Below, one piece after another: positions 37,286 to 46,647 of a stretch of 64,000 nt of DNA. How positions within the stretch are numbered: position 1 is the stretch's first letter; each line of letters starts with the position of its first letter. Made by a program: the position numbers and the translations under genes. The stretch comes from Sediminibacillus albus (lineage in GTDB: Bacteria > Bacillota > Bacilli > Bacillales > Amphibacillaceae), in the NCBI RefSeq assembly GCF_900101125.1, contig NZ_FNFL01000003.1:124001-188000 (forward strand). Reading direction: 5' to 3'. The notes below the pieces were generated by a model. It did no database searches and was not told the DNA's origin. It was given only the letters and a program-made list of their open reading frames with translations.

Positions 37286-37308
37286 CAAAAAGTTATCTTC
37301 AAATAAAT

Positions 37309-37342
37309 TAAAAGCCTTGGGCTTTTGCCTCAAGGCTTTTTA
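37309..37342 (+). terminator. Terminator downstream of ywaF and repeat array 2
   Basis: AAAAGCCTTG pairs with CAAGGCTTTT, with a 12-base loop and a T-rich tail. Confidence 0.8.
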
Positions 37343-37513
37343 GAATAAAAGGATTTATAACTGGGATGTCCAGCACAGCTAAACAACATTTCGAAGAAAT
37401 CCCCGCAAATATTTAAATAGAATCAGCATTTTTTCTAGTTTCGCTCTGGGTACCTGCCGACTAGCGTGGATCTCCTCGAAGTCCATTCGCTGCTCCCAGA
37501 TACCCTCTTTCTT

Positions 37514-37657
37514 TCAAATCACTATTATGTCTAAATGTTGTTGTTCTTCATCTTGATACCTTTCATACAGCCATAGGACGAATTCCAATTCCTCGGTACA
37601 GAGATCTCGTTTTAACTCCTTTTCCATATTGTTTACAAACAAAGTATAGGCAATCAT
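37514..37657 (-). CDS. Candidate small acidic protein (47 aa)
   Basis: The minus-strand ATG at 37657 follows AGGGGG with about 10-base spacing and opens a 47-residue frame. It contains the amphipathic stretch MEKELKRDLCTEELEF then WLYERYQDEEQQ. The composition is soluble, helical and charged. It is the only coding candidate in the 734 bp between ywaF and the cytochrome oxidase operon. I do not recognise a family. An internal ATG at residue 11 is an alternative start. It may be spurious. Confidence 0.4.
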   Translation of the reverse strand: MIAYTLFVNNMEKELKRDLCTEELEFVLWLYERYQDEEQQHLDIIVI

Positions 37658-37869
37658 AAAGAGTTGTTCCCCCTAACTCGAAAAGTTGGCACCCCCCCAC
37701 AGGAGCCGTCCGAAAATTGTTATATTACAGCTATTGTACTGGCAAATCTGCAATTATTCAATATAATTATCGAAAAATTTAAAAAATGTATTGAAATTTA
37801 TCATGATTCGTGCCTTATCTCCTGAAAAACTGCATCGATTTGCTCATTAATCCAGTTATTGCCTATCTT

Positions 37870-38442
37870 TTACCATAAAAAAGGAGCGTACACCAAGACC
37901 AGGATTAAAATCCAAATTAAATCGACAAAATGCCAATAGTAGATGAAGATTTTGTGCTTTTCCTTAAATAATTGATACGGCAGGCTGCGAAAGGATTGAC
38001 AAGCCAAAACCACCATCCATAACAATCCGAACAACACATGGGAAGCATGTAATCCCACGAGCACAAAAAACGCCGATAAAAAGTTGCTTGAAGTGAGGGT
38101 GTATCCATCCTGAACATAGAAATAAAATTCCTGTACCTCGATGACCAGGAAGGCTGTCCCTAACAAAAAGGTAACACCCAGCCCTGTCCATATTCGCCGC
38201 CAATTGTGGTTAGCCAATCCCTTTTCAGCAATCATCAATGTGCCGCTGCTCGTTAAAAGGCATGCCGAAGCGAGAATGACTGACTGAGTGTCATAAACTT
38301 CTCCCGGAGCTGGACCTGTCGCGGCCGGGGTAAACACAAAATAAGTAGCAAACAGGGTGCCGAACATTACCCCCTCCACCATTAAATAAATGAAAAATCC
38401 GATTTGTTTATCAGCAAACAATGCATCAGCATGATTACTCAT
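37870..38442 (-). CDS. ctaE: Cytochrome c oxidase subunit III
   Basis: A 190-residue subunit III-type membrane protein with five helices. Family segments are FFIYLMVEGVMFGTLFATYF, GLHASHVLFGLLW and YYWHFVDLIWILI. The start at 38442 follows GGGAGGAGCC and overlaps the end of the subunit I gene by 8 bp, indicating coupled translation. It is third and last of the ctaC-ctaD-ctaE operon; no ctaF-like subunit IV follows. Confidence 0.92.
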   Translation of the reverse strand: MSNHADALFADKQIGFFIYLMVEGVMFGTLFATYFVFTPAATGPAPGEVYDTQSVILASACLLTSSGTLMIAEKGLANHNWRRIWTGLGVTFLLGTAFLVIEVQEFYFYVQDGYTLTSSNFLSAFFVLVGLHASHVLFGLLWMVVLACQSFRSLPYQLFKEKHKIFIYYWHFVDLIWILILVLVYAPFLW

Positions 38443-40357
38443 CTGGCTCCTCCCTTTCATACAGCGACCTTCGTTCATCCTTCCAAGTCCTCCACAAAAA
38501 CATTAACAGCAAAAATCCTCCACATATTAGAGCCAGCAACCACCAGTTGTAAATCAAACCAATGCTCATCACCAACAATATCATTGACATTAACGCCGGC
38601 TGGATCGTATAAACCGCTATCGGAGCTGGCCTTGGGTCCTTTTCAACCTGCAGCTTCCGCCCACTTTGCTTGGCATACCAAAAAGCGTCCCGTTGATCAA
38701 CGATCGGCACTTTTTCAAACGGATGCTCTGGTGACGGTGAAGCAACTGTCCATTCTAAGGATCTTCCCTGCCAAGGATCAGCAGATGCCTTTTCGCCTGA
38801 TTTGTGTGTTGTGTATATATTCCAAGCAAAAAACAAGACACCGGCTCCCATCATGAACGCGCCGATGGTGCTAATCAGATTAAAGGCTAATAGGTTTTCG
38901 CCCCATTCGTAAGTGTACGTGCGGCGCGGCATCCCGTTCAATCCGGTGATATGCATAATGAAAAATGTTAAATGAAAACCGGTTACAAATAATCCAGCAT
39001 GCCAAAGCCCTAACCGGCGATTTAAGATTTTTCCGGTGATTTTTGGATACCAATAATAAATCCCGGCAAAGATACCCAGAATCGTTGACCCGATAATCGT
39101 GTAGTGAAAATGGGCGACCACAAAATGCGTATCATGGAACTGCATGTCGGCAGCCGCCACGGAGAGCATTACACCGGTAACCCCTCCCATGACAAAGGTC
39201 GGTATAAATGCAATGGCAAAAAGCATAGGCACCGTAAAACGAACGATTCCATTACGCATGGTAAACAACCAGTTAAACACTTTGATGCCGGTAGGGACAG
39301 CAATCAACATGGTAGTGATTGCAAAAAAAGTATTGGCCATCGGTCCCAGCCCGACAGTAAACATATGATGCGCCCATACCATAAAGCCGAGAAAACCAAT
39401 TAAACATAAAGAGATAACCATGGCCATATATCCGAACACTTTTTTTCTGGAAAAGGTGGAAATAATATCGGAGAAAATACCGAACGCCGGCAAAGCTAAA
39501 ATATACACTTCCGGATGACCAAATATCCAGAACAAATGCTGCCAATATACCGGTGAACCCATTTCTCCCGAGAAGAAGGAAGTATCAAACAGGCGGTCGA
39601 ACATAAGCAAAAACAAAGCGATGGTCAAAACTGGGAATGCGATAAGGATGAGAAAGGAAGTAATCAAAGTAGCCCATGCAAATAACGGCATCCGGGTCAG
39701 GGACATGCCGGGAGCCCTGTGGCGCAAAATAGTCACAATCATATTGACAGCAGTAAGGGTAGTACCCAGACCGGATATTTGCAGTGCAAATACGTAATAA
39801 TCATTGCCCGCTGTCTGTGTGTATGTATCGGTCGACAGGGGAGTGTAAGCTGTCCAGCCGGCGTTCGGCGAGCTGTCGAGAAAAAAAGCCAGATTGAACA
39901 GCAACCCTCCCGCAAGAAACAGCCAAAAACTGACAGCATTCAGGAATGGAAAAGCCAAATCTCTGGCACCTATTTGCAAAGGTACAGCAATATTCATAAG
40001 TCCTATCAGTAGCGGCATGGCAGCAAAGAAAATCATCATCGTTCCATGGGTCGAGAATACTTCATTGTATTTTTCCCCTTGGAATACCCAAAAATCATTC
40101 TGGGGAACTGCCAGCTGTGTCCGCATAATCAAGGCATCTGTACCCGCCCGAAGAAAAAACAACAACCCGAACAGGAGATACATCGTACCTACTTTTCGAT
40201 GGTTCGTCGTTCTGGCATATTCCCAGAGCACTGGCCATTTCCTCTGTCTGGTTATCCACACCAAAACGGCCGGCCCTAATAATAATGCCAATACCCAAGC
40301 AGCAATCACATCGCTTGGCATGTATAATACTTCGTCTAAAAGGTTAAATGTCATCAT
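38435..40357 (-). CDS. ctaD: Cytochrome c oxidase subunit I (heme-copper, A-type)
   Basis: About 640 residues with 13-14 helices. The heme ligands are the His in STHGTMM and those in HFHYTI. The CuB histidines are in FGHPEVYI and WAHHMF, with the Tyr of HPEVY available for the His-Tyr crosslink. The D-channel Asp (ARDLAFP), Asn (FLN) and the Glu of HPEVY are present, so this is an A1-type proton pump. GTG at 40363 or the ATG at 40357 could start it; I use the ATG after AAAGGGTG. It is second in the operon. Confidence 0.94.
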   Translation of the reverse strand: MMTFNLLDEVLYMPSDVIAAWVLALLLGPAVLVWITRQRKWPVLWEYARTTNHRKVGTMYLLFGLLFFLRAGTDALIMRTQLAVPQNDFWVFQGEKYNEVFSTHGTMMIFFAAMPLLIGLMNIAVPLQIGARDLAFPFLNAVSFWLFLAGGLLFNLAFFLDSSPNAGWTAYTPLSTDTYTQTAGNDYYVFALQISGLGTTLTAVNMIVTILRHRAPGMSLTRMPLFAWATLITSFLILIAFPVLTIALFLLMFDRLFDTSFFSGEMGSPVYWQHLFWIFGHPEVYILALPAFGIFSDIISTFSRKKVFGYMAMVISLCLIGFLGFMVWAHHMFTVGLGPMANTFFAITTMLIAVPTGIKVFNWLFTMRNGIVRFTVPMLFAIAFIPTFVMGGVTGVMLSVAAADMQFHDTHFVVAHFHYTIIGSTILGIFAGIYYWYPKITGKILNRRLGLWHAGLFVTGFHLTFFIMHITGLNGMPRRTYTYEWGENLLAFNLISTIGAFMMGAGVLFFAWNIYTTHKSGEKASADPWQGRSLEWTVASPSPEHPFEKVPIVDQRDAFWYAKQSGRKLQVEKDPRPAPIAVYTIQPALMSMILLVMSIGLIYNWWLLALICGGFLLLMFLWRTWKDERRSLYEREEPDE

Positions 40358-40379
40358 GTTCACCCTTTAATTCGCATTT

Positions 40380-41078
40380 TCATTCATCGAGCAGCCATCG
40401 TCTGTATTTCTCTTCTGAAACAATTTCTGTATCAAAACGCATAAGGGCATGGTCCATCCCACAGAATTCTGCGCACTTTCCGAGAAAATTCCCCGTCTTG
40501 CCTGGCGTTACCTCGTATAATATTTCTTTACCTGGGATAACGTCCTGTTTGCCGCCCAGCTCCGGTACCCAGAACGAATGAATAACATCCGCCGATTGCA
40601 GGTGAAGAACGATAGACTTACCGACCGGCAGTACTAGATCTTTAGATTGTTTTCCATTTTCATATTCAAATGTCCAATTAAACCGTTCGGCAGTGACGTG
40701 GACATGGTTAGCTGAATCGTTGTTATTGGCGCTCGTCGAATCGCCTGTAGCCTGCGGAGAAATCTCATAGGTAATCATAACTGTAGGAACTGCCAGGATG
40801 GCTAATAAAACAACCGGAATCAATGTCCAGCTAATTTCCAGTCGCTTATTATCATTAATCTCCTCGGGAACATCCTCTTTATTCTTTTCAGTTTCTTTAT
40901 ACTTCCAAGTAAAACGAAACAGCAAACTAAACACGACTAACATGACGACAGTCATAATTGCAAAGCTGAAATAAATAAGAAAAGCCTGGTCATCAGCCAT
41001 TTGGCTGTGCGGATCAAGAGTTCTAATTTGGCATCCGCCCACTATTAACATGGTGAATAACAATAAAATTTTCTTCAT
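40380..41078 (-). CDS. ctaC: Cytochrome c oxidase subunit II, lipoprotein with CuA site
   Basis: A 232-residue subunit II. A lipoprotein signal (KKILLLFTMLIVGGC) puts the lipidated Cys at residue 16. Two membrane helices follow, then a cupredoxin domain with the CuA ligands His (DVIHSFWVPE) and Cys, Glu, Cys, His and Met in KCAEFCGMDHALM. CuA means it accepts electrons from cytochrome c, not quinol, yet no cytochrome c domain is fused. I start at the ATG at 41078, which gives a clean lipoprotein; upstream frame extension is not supported. Confidence 0.9.
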   Translation of the reverse strand: MKKILLLFTMLIVGGCQIRTLDPHSQMADDQAFLIYFSFAIMTVVMLVVFSLLFRFTWKYKETEKNKEDVPEEINDNKRLEISWTLIPVVLLAILAVPTVMITYEISPQATGDSTSANNNDSANHVHVTAERFNWTFEYENGKQSKDLVLPVGKSIVLHLQSADVIHSFWVPELGGKQDVIPGKEILYEVTPGKTGNFLGKCAEFCGMDHALMRFDTEIVSEEKYRRWLLDE

Positions 41079-41261
41079 GGCCACACGCCCTTTGTCCATG
41101 TGAATGGAAATCATACTTCCTATTAACCTATCCAGAAATCCTATAAACATATCTTCCTTTTTCATAACAATAGGAGAAACTGTTTTAATAGAAAAAAATT
41201 TACTTAGTAGTAAGGTATGTTTATAATGAACACAGGTACTCCAACAAGAAGAGGTGAAAAT

Positions 41262-42107
41262 ATGGAACAAATACATAAGCTTGCTTTTTTCCAGAACCAA
41301 CTTGAAGAAAACGTTCCTCAATTAGCTGAAGAGTTATTGCAAAACCTGCTTGAAAAATTCCCCGAAACGTACACAAATTTATCAGAAGAGGATCATCACC
41401 TCTCCTACAAACTTATTAGTGCGTTGATTACTACCCTTTCATCCCTTCTGCCTGAGAGTGAACATGCGGATCAGGAAGCAATCCGCTGGGGGCAAAAAAT
41501 AGGTTCCTATTTGGTAGATCGGGATAACAGTTTGTCAGATTCATTAGCAAAATTGAGTGTTCATAAACGTGTTCTGTGGTTATTCATCGAGAAAAAGGCA
41601 CGTACATCTGATTTTGGCTTCCATGAAGTGATTGAAGTAATGACAAGGATTGATGAGCTGTATAACCACATTGTCCACGGTGTAGGGATTACATTGAAGG
41701 AAGAAGAAGAACGCAAGCTTAGTACTTACGAGGAAAAGTATTTAAAAGTTTCCACTCCCTTAGTACCTATCATGGACGCAGTAGCTGTACTGCCAATTAT
41801 CGGCGAAATCGACGAAAGAAGAGCAGAGGTGCTTTTAGAAGAAACTGTCCACAGGGCGAGCCAACTGAATATTGACTGGCTTGTCATCGATTTATCCGGG
41901 ATTTTCAAGGTGGATGACTTGTTTGTCAGTTACCTATACAAGCTGCTGGACCTGCTTAAGCTGCTGGGCATCACGCCGATCCTCACTGGAATGAAGCCAG
42001 AGATGAGTATTCGCTCCAGAGAACTCGGCTTATTTAAGGAAAAAGGCATTATTACCAAATCCCATCTTAAACAGGCAGTAGAAATGCTTCATGCCCAGAT
42101 GAAATGA
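41262..42107 (+). CDS. RsbR-like STAS-domain protein (stressosome type)
   Basis: A 281-residue protein. It has a helical N-terminal half of the RsbR non-heme-globin kind and a C-terminal STAS domain. The linker and STAS start read KVSTPLVPIMDAVAVLPIIG, with the Thr that RsbT phosphorylates in B. subtilis RsbR proteins (STP). At the second site the motif is IDLSGI, with Ser instead of the usual Thr. Stressosome RsbR paralogues sense stress and release RsbT to activate SigB. The ATG at 41262 follows AAGAGGTG; an upstream in-frame start is rejected. It is divergent from ctaC. Confidence 0.8.
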   Translation: MEQIHKLAFFQNQLEENVPQLAEELLQNLLEKFPETYTNLSEEDHHLSYKLISALITTLSSLLPESEHADQEAIRWGQKIGSYLVDRDNSLSDSLAKLSVHKRVLWLFIEKKARTSDFGFHEVIEVMTRIDELYNHIVHGVGITLKEEEERKLSTYEEKYLKVSTPLVPIMDAVAVLPIIGEIDERRAEVLLEETVHRASQLNIDWLVIDLSGIFKVDDLFVSYLYKLLDLLKLLGITPILTGMKPEMSIRSRELGLFKEKGIITKSHLKQAVEMLHAQMK

Positions 42108-42122
42108 CAAGCAAAATGGGAG

Positions 42123-42164
42123 GCTCCCCTCCACCGTGGCATACAGGCTGAAGGAGGAGCTTTC
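42123..42164. terminator. Shared terminator between the STAS gene and the phasin-like gene
   Basis: GCTCCCCTCC pairs with GGAGGAGC between convergent genes. Tails are only moderately T-rich on each strand (TTTCCATCTTT on plus, CATTTTG on minus). Confidence 0.45.
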
Positions 42165-42169
42165 CATCT

Positions 42170-42475
42170 TTAATCTCCATTGTCCAGATGGGCATTTTCG
42201 AGCCGTTGTATCCTTAATTCCAGCTCCTTTAACTCTTGTTTAGTAGCGATGCCCAAATCATCAATCATCTTGTTTTTTTGATTATTTTGCTGATCCGTCC
42301 ACTCAGCCGTCTTAGCTTCTCCCTTTTCTACAAACTGCCGCAGCATTTCTTTTGCCTGCTTGGCGGTAAGTTCATCATTGGCAACCAACTCATCCAATTT
42401 CTTTTGTAACTTTTCTCTACCGCTGACTGCAGCTCCCAAGCCTAGTAAAAACCCCTTTTTCAATAAGTCATTCAT
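42170..42475 (-). CDS. Phasin-like coiled-coil protein
   Basis: A 101-residue charged helical protein: a short hydrophobic start (MNDLLKKGFLLGLGAAVSG), then long amphipathic helices (EKLQKKLDELVANDEL) and a final coiled-coil (LKELELRIQRLE). It resembles the polyhydroxyalkanoate phasin/PhaF-type small proteins often next to UbiB-like kinases. It overlaps the kinase gene by 4 bp (ATGA) with AGGAGG upstream, so the two are probably coupled. A role in PHA granules here is unproven. Confidence 0.75.
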   Translation of the reverse strand: MNDLLKKGFLLGLGAAVSGREKLQKKLDELVANDELTAKQAKEMLRQFVEKGEAKTAEWTDQQNNQKNKMIDDLGIATKQELKELELRIQRLENAHLDNGD

Positions 42476-44124
42476 GACCAAAACCTCCTATTATTTTTAA
42501 GTGAGCGAATCATTTTATAGTGCTTCCTTGCTAAAACAAACAACATCAATAAAAATAATGCCCCAATGGCCAATCCCAGCTTGAGCAGAAAATCAGCTTG
42601 CCAAAACCATCCGATAGCTAAAATAGCCGAACCGATGGTCATGAAGAAAACACTGATAACAGCGTAAAAAGTGTAATACTGGTGCATGAATTTGTATCTT
42701 TGTTTGTTCTTTTCCCATTCTCTGTCCTTTTCACCGTCGTTTAACCAGTCGACAAGTTCTCTCGGCAAGGATAATAGCGGGCGGGCAGACTCTTTCAGCA
42801 CCTCTGTATAGATGGAACCCTTGCCATTTTCTCCAGATGCCCATTTTTTTACAATAGGCCGGCTCCACTTAACAATATCCATTTCAGGATAAATGGAAAG
42901 AAGTACCCCTAACAGGATAGAAGCAGCCCGTCCTAAGAAAGCATAGTCAGCTGGCAGCTGAATCGGCTGTTCTTTGATAAAAACCTGAATATCCTCCATT
43001 ATTTGTTCAAGCAATTCTCCTCGCATATGATGGCTGCTTTCTTCCTGGTACATATTCAGGGTTTTCTTCAATACCTTTTTGATTTTCTCTGTATCATAGT
43101 TTTCTAACAGTACATCCATTTCGAGAAGCGCTCGAATGACCCGGTCATAATCATCCAATATTACACCTTGCACAATATTTCTCAGCTGCTTGGTATCTTC
43201 TCGTTTGATTTCTCCCGCCATCCCAAAATCGATGATAGCCAAAGAGCCATCAGCCTTCACTTTAATGTTACCTACATGGGGATCGGCATGAAAGATGCCT
43301 GGATTGATAAATTGATCTACATAAAGATCAAACAGTGTTTTTGCTAGTTGCTTTCTCTCTATTCCATGCTCCTGCAAAAAGGCAAGGTTATCAATTCTAG
43401 CGCCTTCTACCCATTCCATGACTAACACACGCGGAGTACAGAGATCCTCATAATATACGGGAACCGAAACATTTTCATATTCTCTAAAACGGTTGTTAAA
43501 ATACTTGGCATACTTGAGCTCCTGTTCAAAGTCCAATTCCTGGCTCATAACAGATACAATCTCTTTGTATAATTGCTTTAAATCCGCCTTTTTCCCGTAA
43601 ACGGTAAAGCGTGACAACAGCCAAAACACTAAGCGGAGCGCACGGAAATCCTTATGGAACACTTCCTCTACGCGATGTCTTCTTACTTTTACTGCGACTA
43701 GCTTTCCATTTGTTAATCTCGCTTTATAGACCTCACCTATCGAGGCTGATGCTACGGGCTTTGTTTCTATGTCTGACAGCTTAGCAGTCAGCTCGTTGTG
43801 CCATTCATCTTCCATTATGCTTTTAGAGTATTTAAAGGGAATCGCCTTCACGCTGTCGGTTAATCCTTGCAATTCCTTAATAAATGCGGCAGGAAGCAAG
43901 TCTCCCCTTGTACTCAAAAATTGCCCGAATTTGATTAACAAGCCGCCCAGTTCGGTCGATTTTTTTTTATATTCCCTGGCCTGCTTTGCCAATAATTTTT
44001 CCCATTTTGCAATTGTTTCACTGTCCCAAACACGGTGTATAAAATGAAACCAATAGATTTGCCATAAAAATTTACAAGTCATAAATACGATAATAAAAAT
44101 GCGGTATAAAGAGTTGTATTTCAA
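42472..44124 (-). CDS. ABC1/UbiB-family atypical kinase
   Basis: About 550 residues. It has the UbiB KxGQ motif (LIKFGQFLSTRGD), the Ala-rich loop in place of a P-loop (ASASIGEVYKA), HADPHVGN and DFGMAGE, and two C-terminal membrane helices after residue 480. Such proteins support isoprenoid-quinone metabolism and may bind ATP or lipids without ordinary protein-kinase activity. I place the start at TTG 44124 (LKYNSLYRIFII) after GGATGGTG. The frame extends to a TTG at 44250 without a better site. Confidence 0.85.
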   Translation of the reverse strand: MKYNSLYRIFIIVFMTCKFLWQIYWFHFIHRVWDSETIAKWEKLLAKQAREYKKKSTELGGLLIKFGQFLSTRGDLLPAAFIKELQGLTDSVKAIPFKYSKSIMEDEWHNELTAKLSDIETKPVASASIGEVYKARLTNGKLVAVKVRRHRVEEVFHKDFRALRLVFWLLSRFTVYGKKADLKQLYKEIVSVMSQELDFEQELKYAKYFNNRFREYENVSVPVYYEDLCTPRVLVMEWVEGARIDNLAFLQEHGIERKQLAKTLFDLYVDQFINPGIFHADPHVGNIKVKADGSLAIIDFGMAGEIKREDTKQLRNIVQGVILDDYDRVIRALLEMDVLLENYDTEKIKKVLKKTLNMYQEESSHHMRGELLEQIMEDIQVFIKEQPIQLPADYAFLGRAASILLGVLLSIYPEMDIVKWSRPIVKKWASGENGKGSIYTEVLKESARPLLSLPRELVDWLNDGEKDREWEKNKQRYKFMHQYYTFYAVISVFFMTIGSAILAIGWFWQADFLLKLGLAIGALFLLMLFVLARKHYKMIRSLKNNRRFWS

Positions 44125-44397
44125 ATTAACACCATCCACTCTGCTCTCTCTGCTCTTCAACCATGCAATGTGTTGTATTCCATTACCCTTAACAGCTGCA
44201 GAAAAAACGAGCTTTTTCTTATAAGGACTGTCGTTCCCTATCAAAATCAATTGCGATGCAGTTCTATTCGCCTATCCCCACCGCAGTTTATGTCGCTAAA
44301 AGCCTTCTATTTGACTATTCATAATCTTACGAATAATTCATTATAATTAGAGTTGGAGGTACACAATTATTTTAAAATTCCGGGGAGGGTATTTTAT

Positions 44398-46518
44398 TTG
44401 AAGAAAAAACTGACTGCCATTATTTCTACTAGTGTATTATCATTTTCCTTGCTCGCACCTTCTGCTTCTTATCAGGCAGAAGCAGCTTCAAGCGAAAAAT
44501 GGAACATTGAGCGTTATGGGGATGAGCTGGATATAACTGCTGAGTTAAACGAGAAGTCGAAAGATGAGGAGTTTCAAAAAGAAGCGAAAGAACAAATTAA
44601 GAAATCAGCAGCTAAGGTGAACTTTGATGAAGAAGAATCCTCAGCCAGCGGACAAGCCGACGATGATTTCACGTTTGACGGCGGGACAAAGCTATTTCTT
44701 GATCGTGATTTAGCGTTTAAAGAATTCACGCTGCGCAGCGTCGGAGATAACGTGGAAATCTGGGTCGCCAATGATTTAGGATTTGAGGAGGGCGACTCAC
44801 GGGAACCTCATGTGGTCACCCAAGAACAGGTAGACAAGCTCGCTAATGAATTTGATGCTAATATTTATCCAAAAACAACTGAATTCTTTGGAACTCCTGA
44901 TTCTCTCGACGGCAGCCATTCGCCGCTGCCGGGAATGGTTGGACTTCCAGAAGGGTATTATGAATCGGAAGATGGCAGCGATAAAGTCATCATGCTGGTA
45001 GACAATATAAAGGATGATAACTATTACGATCCTGAATATCCGTTTTTCGTAGCCGGTTTTTTCTGGAGCACATTAGAGAACTACATTGACCGTAATATTA
45101 TTACCATCGATACAAACAACTGGGAAGAACGCCTGGAAAATACTTTCTTCGCCACTACCATGCATGAGTTACAACATTTGATACATTCGGATAATGATAG
45201 TGATGAAACCTCATGGTTAAATGAAGGTATGTCCACTTTTTCTGAATATCTAGGCGGTTATGGGCATGATTATGGTTCAATTAACTTCTTACTGGACCAC
45301 CCGGAAAACTCTCTGGTGAACTGGGATGAACATGTCGGTGCAGAAACCGGCCCAGAAACAATTGCCGATTATGGACTTGTCTACTTATTTACCTTGTATA
45401 ACTACGAACAATTTGGCCAGGAATTTATCCGCGAGGTAGCAACAAGTCCGCTTAACTCGATAGACAGCTATAATGCTGCCTACCAGGCATTTGGCATAAA
45501 AGAAGATTTTCAAAGTGTCTTCGAAAAGTTCGTTACTGCCTTGTTGATTGATGAGCAGAAAAAAGTTAAAGGTAAAAAAGGTGTCTATGGCTTTGAATCT
45601 ATTGATCTTCGCGAAATTCCAGTGGAGGATGGGAAAGTTAGAGGGAACACCGTTAACTTTGAGACTGCCCAGCAATATGAAAAGGACGGAGTACCTGCTT
45701 GGGGAGCCGACTATAAGCTATTAGACTTTGACGGTAAGATAGAGAGCATTTCCTTCGACGGTGTCGACTTTTTGCCAAGCCCTTGGCAAACCATTGCCGA
45801 CCCATTAGGCTCAGATAATCAAGTGTTCTGGGGAAATAATGGGGATGAGGCAGATAACAGCCTGATTATGGAAGCAGATCTAACTGGTGTAACGGAAGCA
45901 ACTCTCCAATTTGATCATTTCCTTGATATTGAAGAACAATGGGATTTTGGCGTTGTCCAAGTTTCTACAGATGATGGAAAGTCATGGACCAGCCTGGAGA
46001 ATGAACACACGAGATCCGATGTCGTTGATGAAGGCTATCCAAAAATTAAAGAAAATGTTCCTGGTTTTACTGGTCATTCCGACAAATGGGAGCAGGAAAG
46101 CTTTGATTTATCCGCGTATGCCGGAGAAAAAGTGTACATCTCTTTTCGCTACTTAACGGACTGGGGATACAATGACACAGGCTGGTTTGTCGATAATATC
46201 ACCGTTCCTGAAATTGGATTAAGCTATGACGGTTCTTCCCTTGATGGCCTGCAGTCTAAAGAAGAACTGCTTGAACAGTACGTCAATTATTCCGTTACAT
46301 TTGTAAATGAAGATAAGCATGGAAAGTACAAAGTTTACCATGTTGATCCTTTTAATATAACGGAAACAGATGCTTTGAATATGCGCAATCTATTCAAAAA
46401 AGGAACAAACTACATGACAACATGGTATGCTGCGCCTGAGGGAAGTTTAGATTCTGTCCCATTTGAATATAATGTAGAATTAAAAGACAAAGGGCCTAAG
46501 AAAAACAAAAAGAGATAA
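44398..46518 (+). CDS. Secreted zinc metalloprotease (immune inhibitor A-like)
   Basis: A 706-residue exoenzyme. TTG at 44398 after GGGGAGGG gives a clean signal peptide (KKKLTAIISTSVLSFSLLAP, cleavage near QAEA-AS). The gluzincin site is HELQHLIH, with a downstream Glu in SWLNEGMSTFSEYL. The C-terminal half has a beta-sandwich region (DFGVVQVSTDDGKSW, GWFVDNITVPE) like the M6 immune inhibitor A proteins. An M30-type assignment is possible, since HExxHxxH is shared. The mature protein is strongly acidic, fitting a halotolerant host. It is monocistronic. Confidence 0.82.
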   Translation: MKKKLTAIISTSVLSFSLLAPSASYQAEAASSEKWNIERYGDELDITAELNEKSKDEEFQKEAKEQIKKSAAKVNFDEEESSASGQADDDFTFDGGTKLFLDRDLAFKEFTLRSVGDNVEIWVANDLGFEEGDSREPHVVTQEQVDKLANEFDANIYPKTTEFFGTPDSLDGSHSPLPGMVGLPEGYYESEDGSDKVIMLVDNIKDDNYYDPEYPFFVAGFFWSTLENYIDRNIITIDTNNWEERLENTFFATTMHELQHLIHSDNDSDETSWLNEGMSTFSEYLGGYGHDYGSINFLLDHPENSLVNWDEHVGAETGPETIADYGLVYLFTLYNYEQFGQEFIREVATSPLNSIDSYNAAYQAFGIKEDFQSVFEKFVTALLIDEQKKVKGKKGVYGFESIDLREIPVEDGKVRGNTVNFETAQQYEKDGVPAWGADYKLLDFDGKIESISFDGVDFLPSPWQTIADPLGSDNQVFWGNNGDEADNSLIMEADLTGVTEATLQFDHFLDIEEQWDFGVVQVSTDDGKSWTSLENEHTRSDVVDEGYPKIKENVPGFTGHSDKWEQESFDLSAYAGEKVYISFRYLTDWGYNDTGWFVDNITVPEIGLSYDGSSLDGLQSKEELLEQYVNYSVTFVNEDKHGKYKVYHVDPFNITETDALNMRNLFKKGTNYMTTWYAAPEGSLDSVPFEYNVELKDKGPKKNKKR

Positions 46519-46585
46519 CGAATGGATTGTTCGCTAATCATATGACAGCATAGGTTAACCAGATAAAAACTGTGTACCTCCATCA

Positions 46586-46626
46586 TAAAAAACAAGACCT
46601 CCCAAAACAGGGCTGGTCTTGTTTTT
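46586..46626. terminator. Terminator between the protease and GH65 genes
   Basis: AAAACAAGACC pairs with GGTCTTGTTTT with T-runs on both sides, between convergent genes. Confidence 0.82.
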
Positions 46627-46647
46627 AACATTACCTTTATCATTGAT

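Noticed and set aside
37437-37506. Long-loop inverted repeat GGGTA.../...TACCC considered as a terminator
   Set aside because: The arms are short and the loop exceeds 40 bases, so pairing is not convincing.
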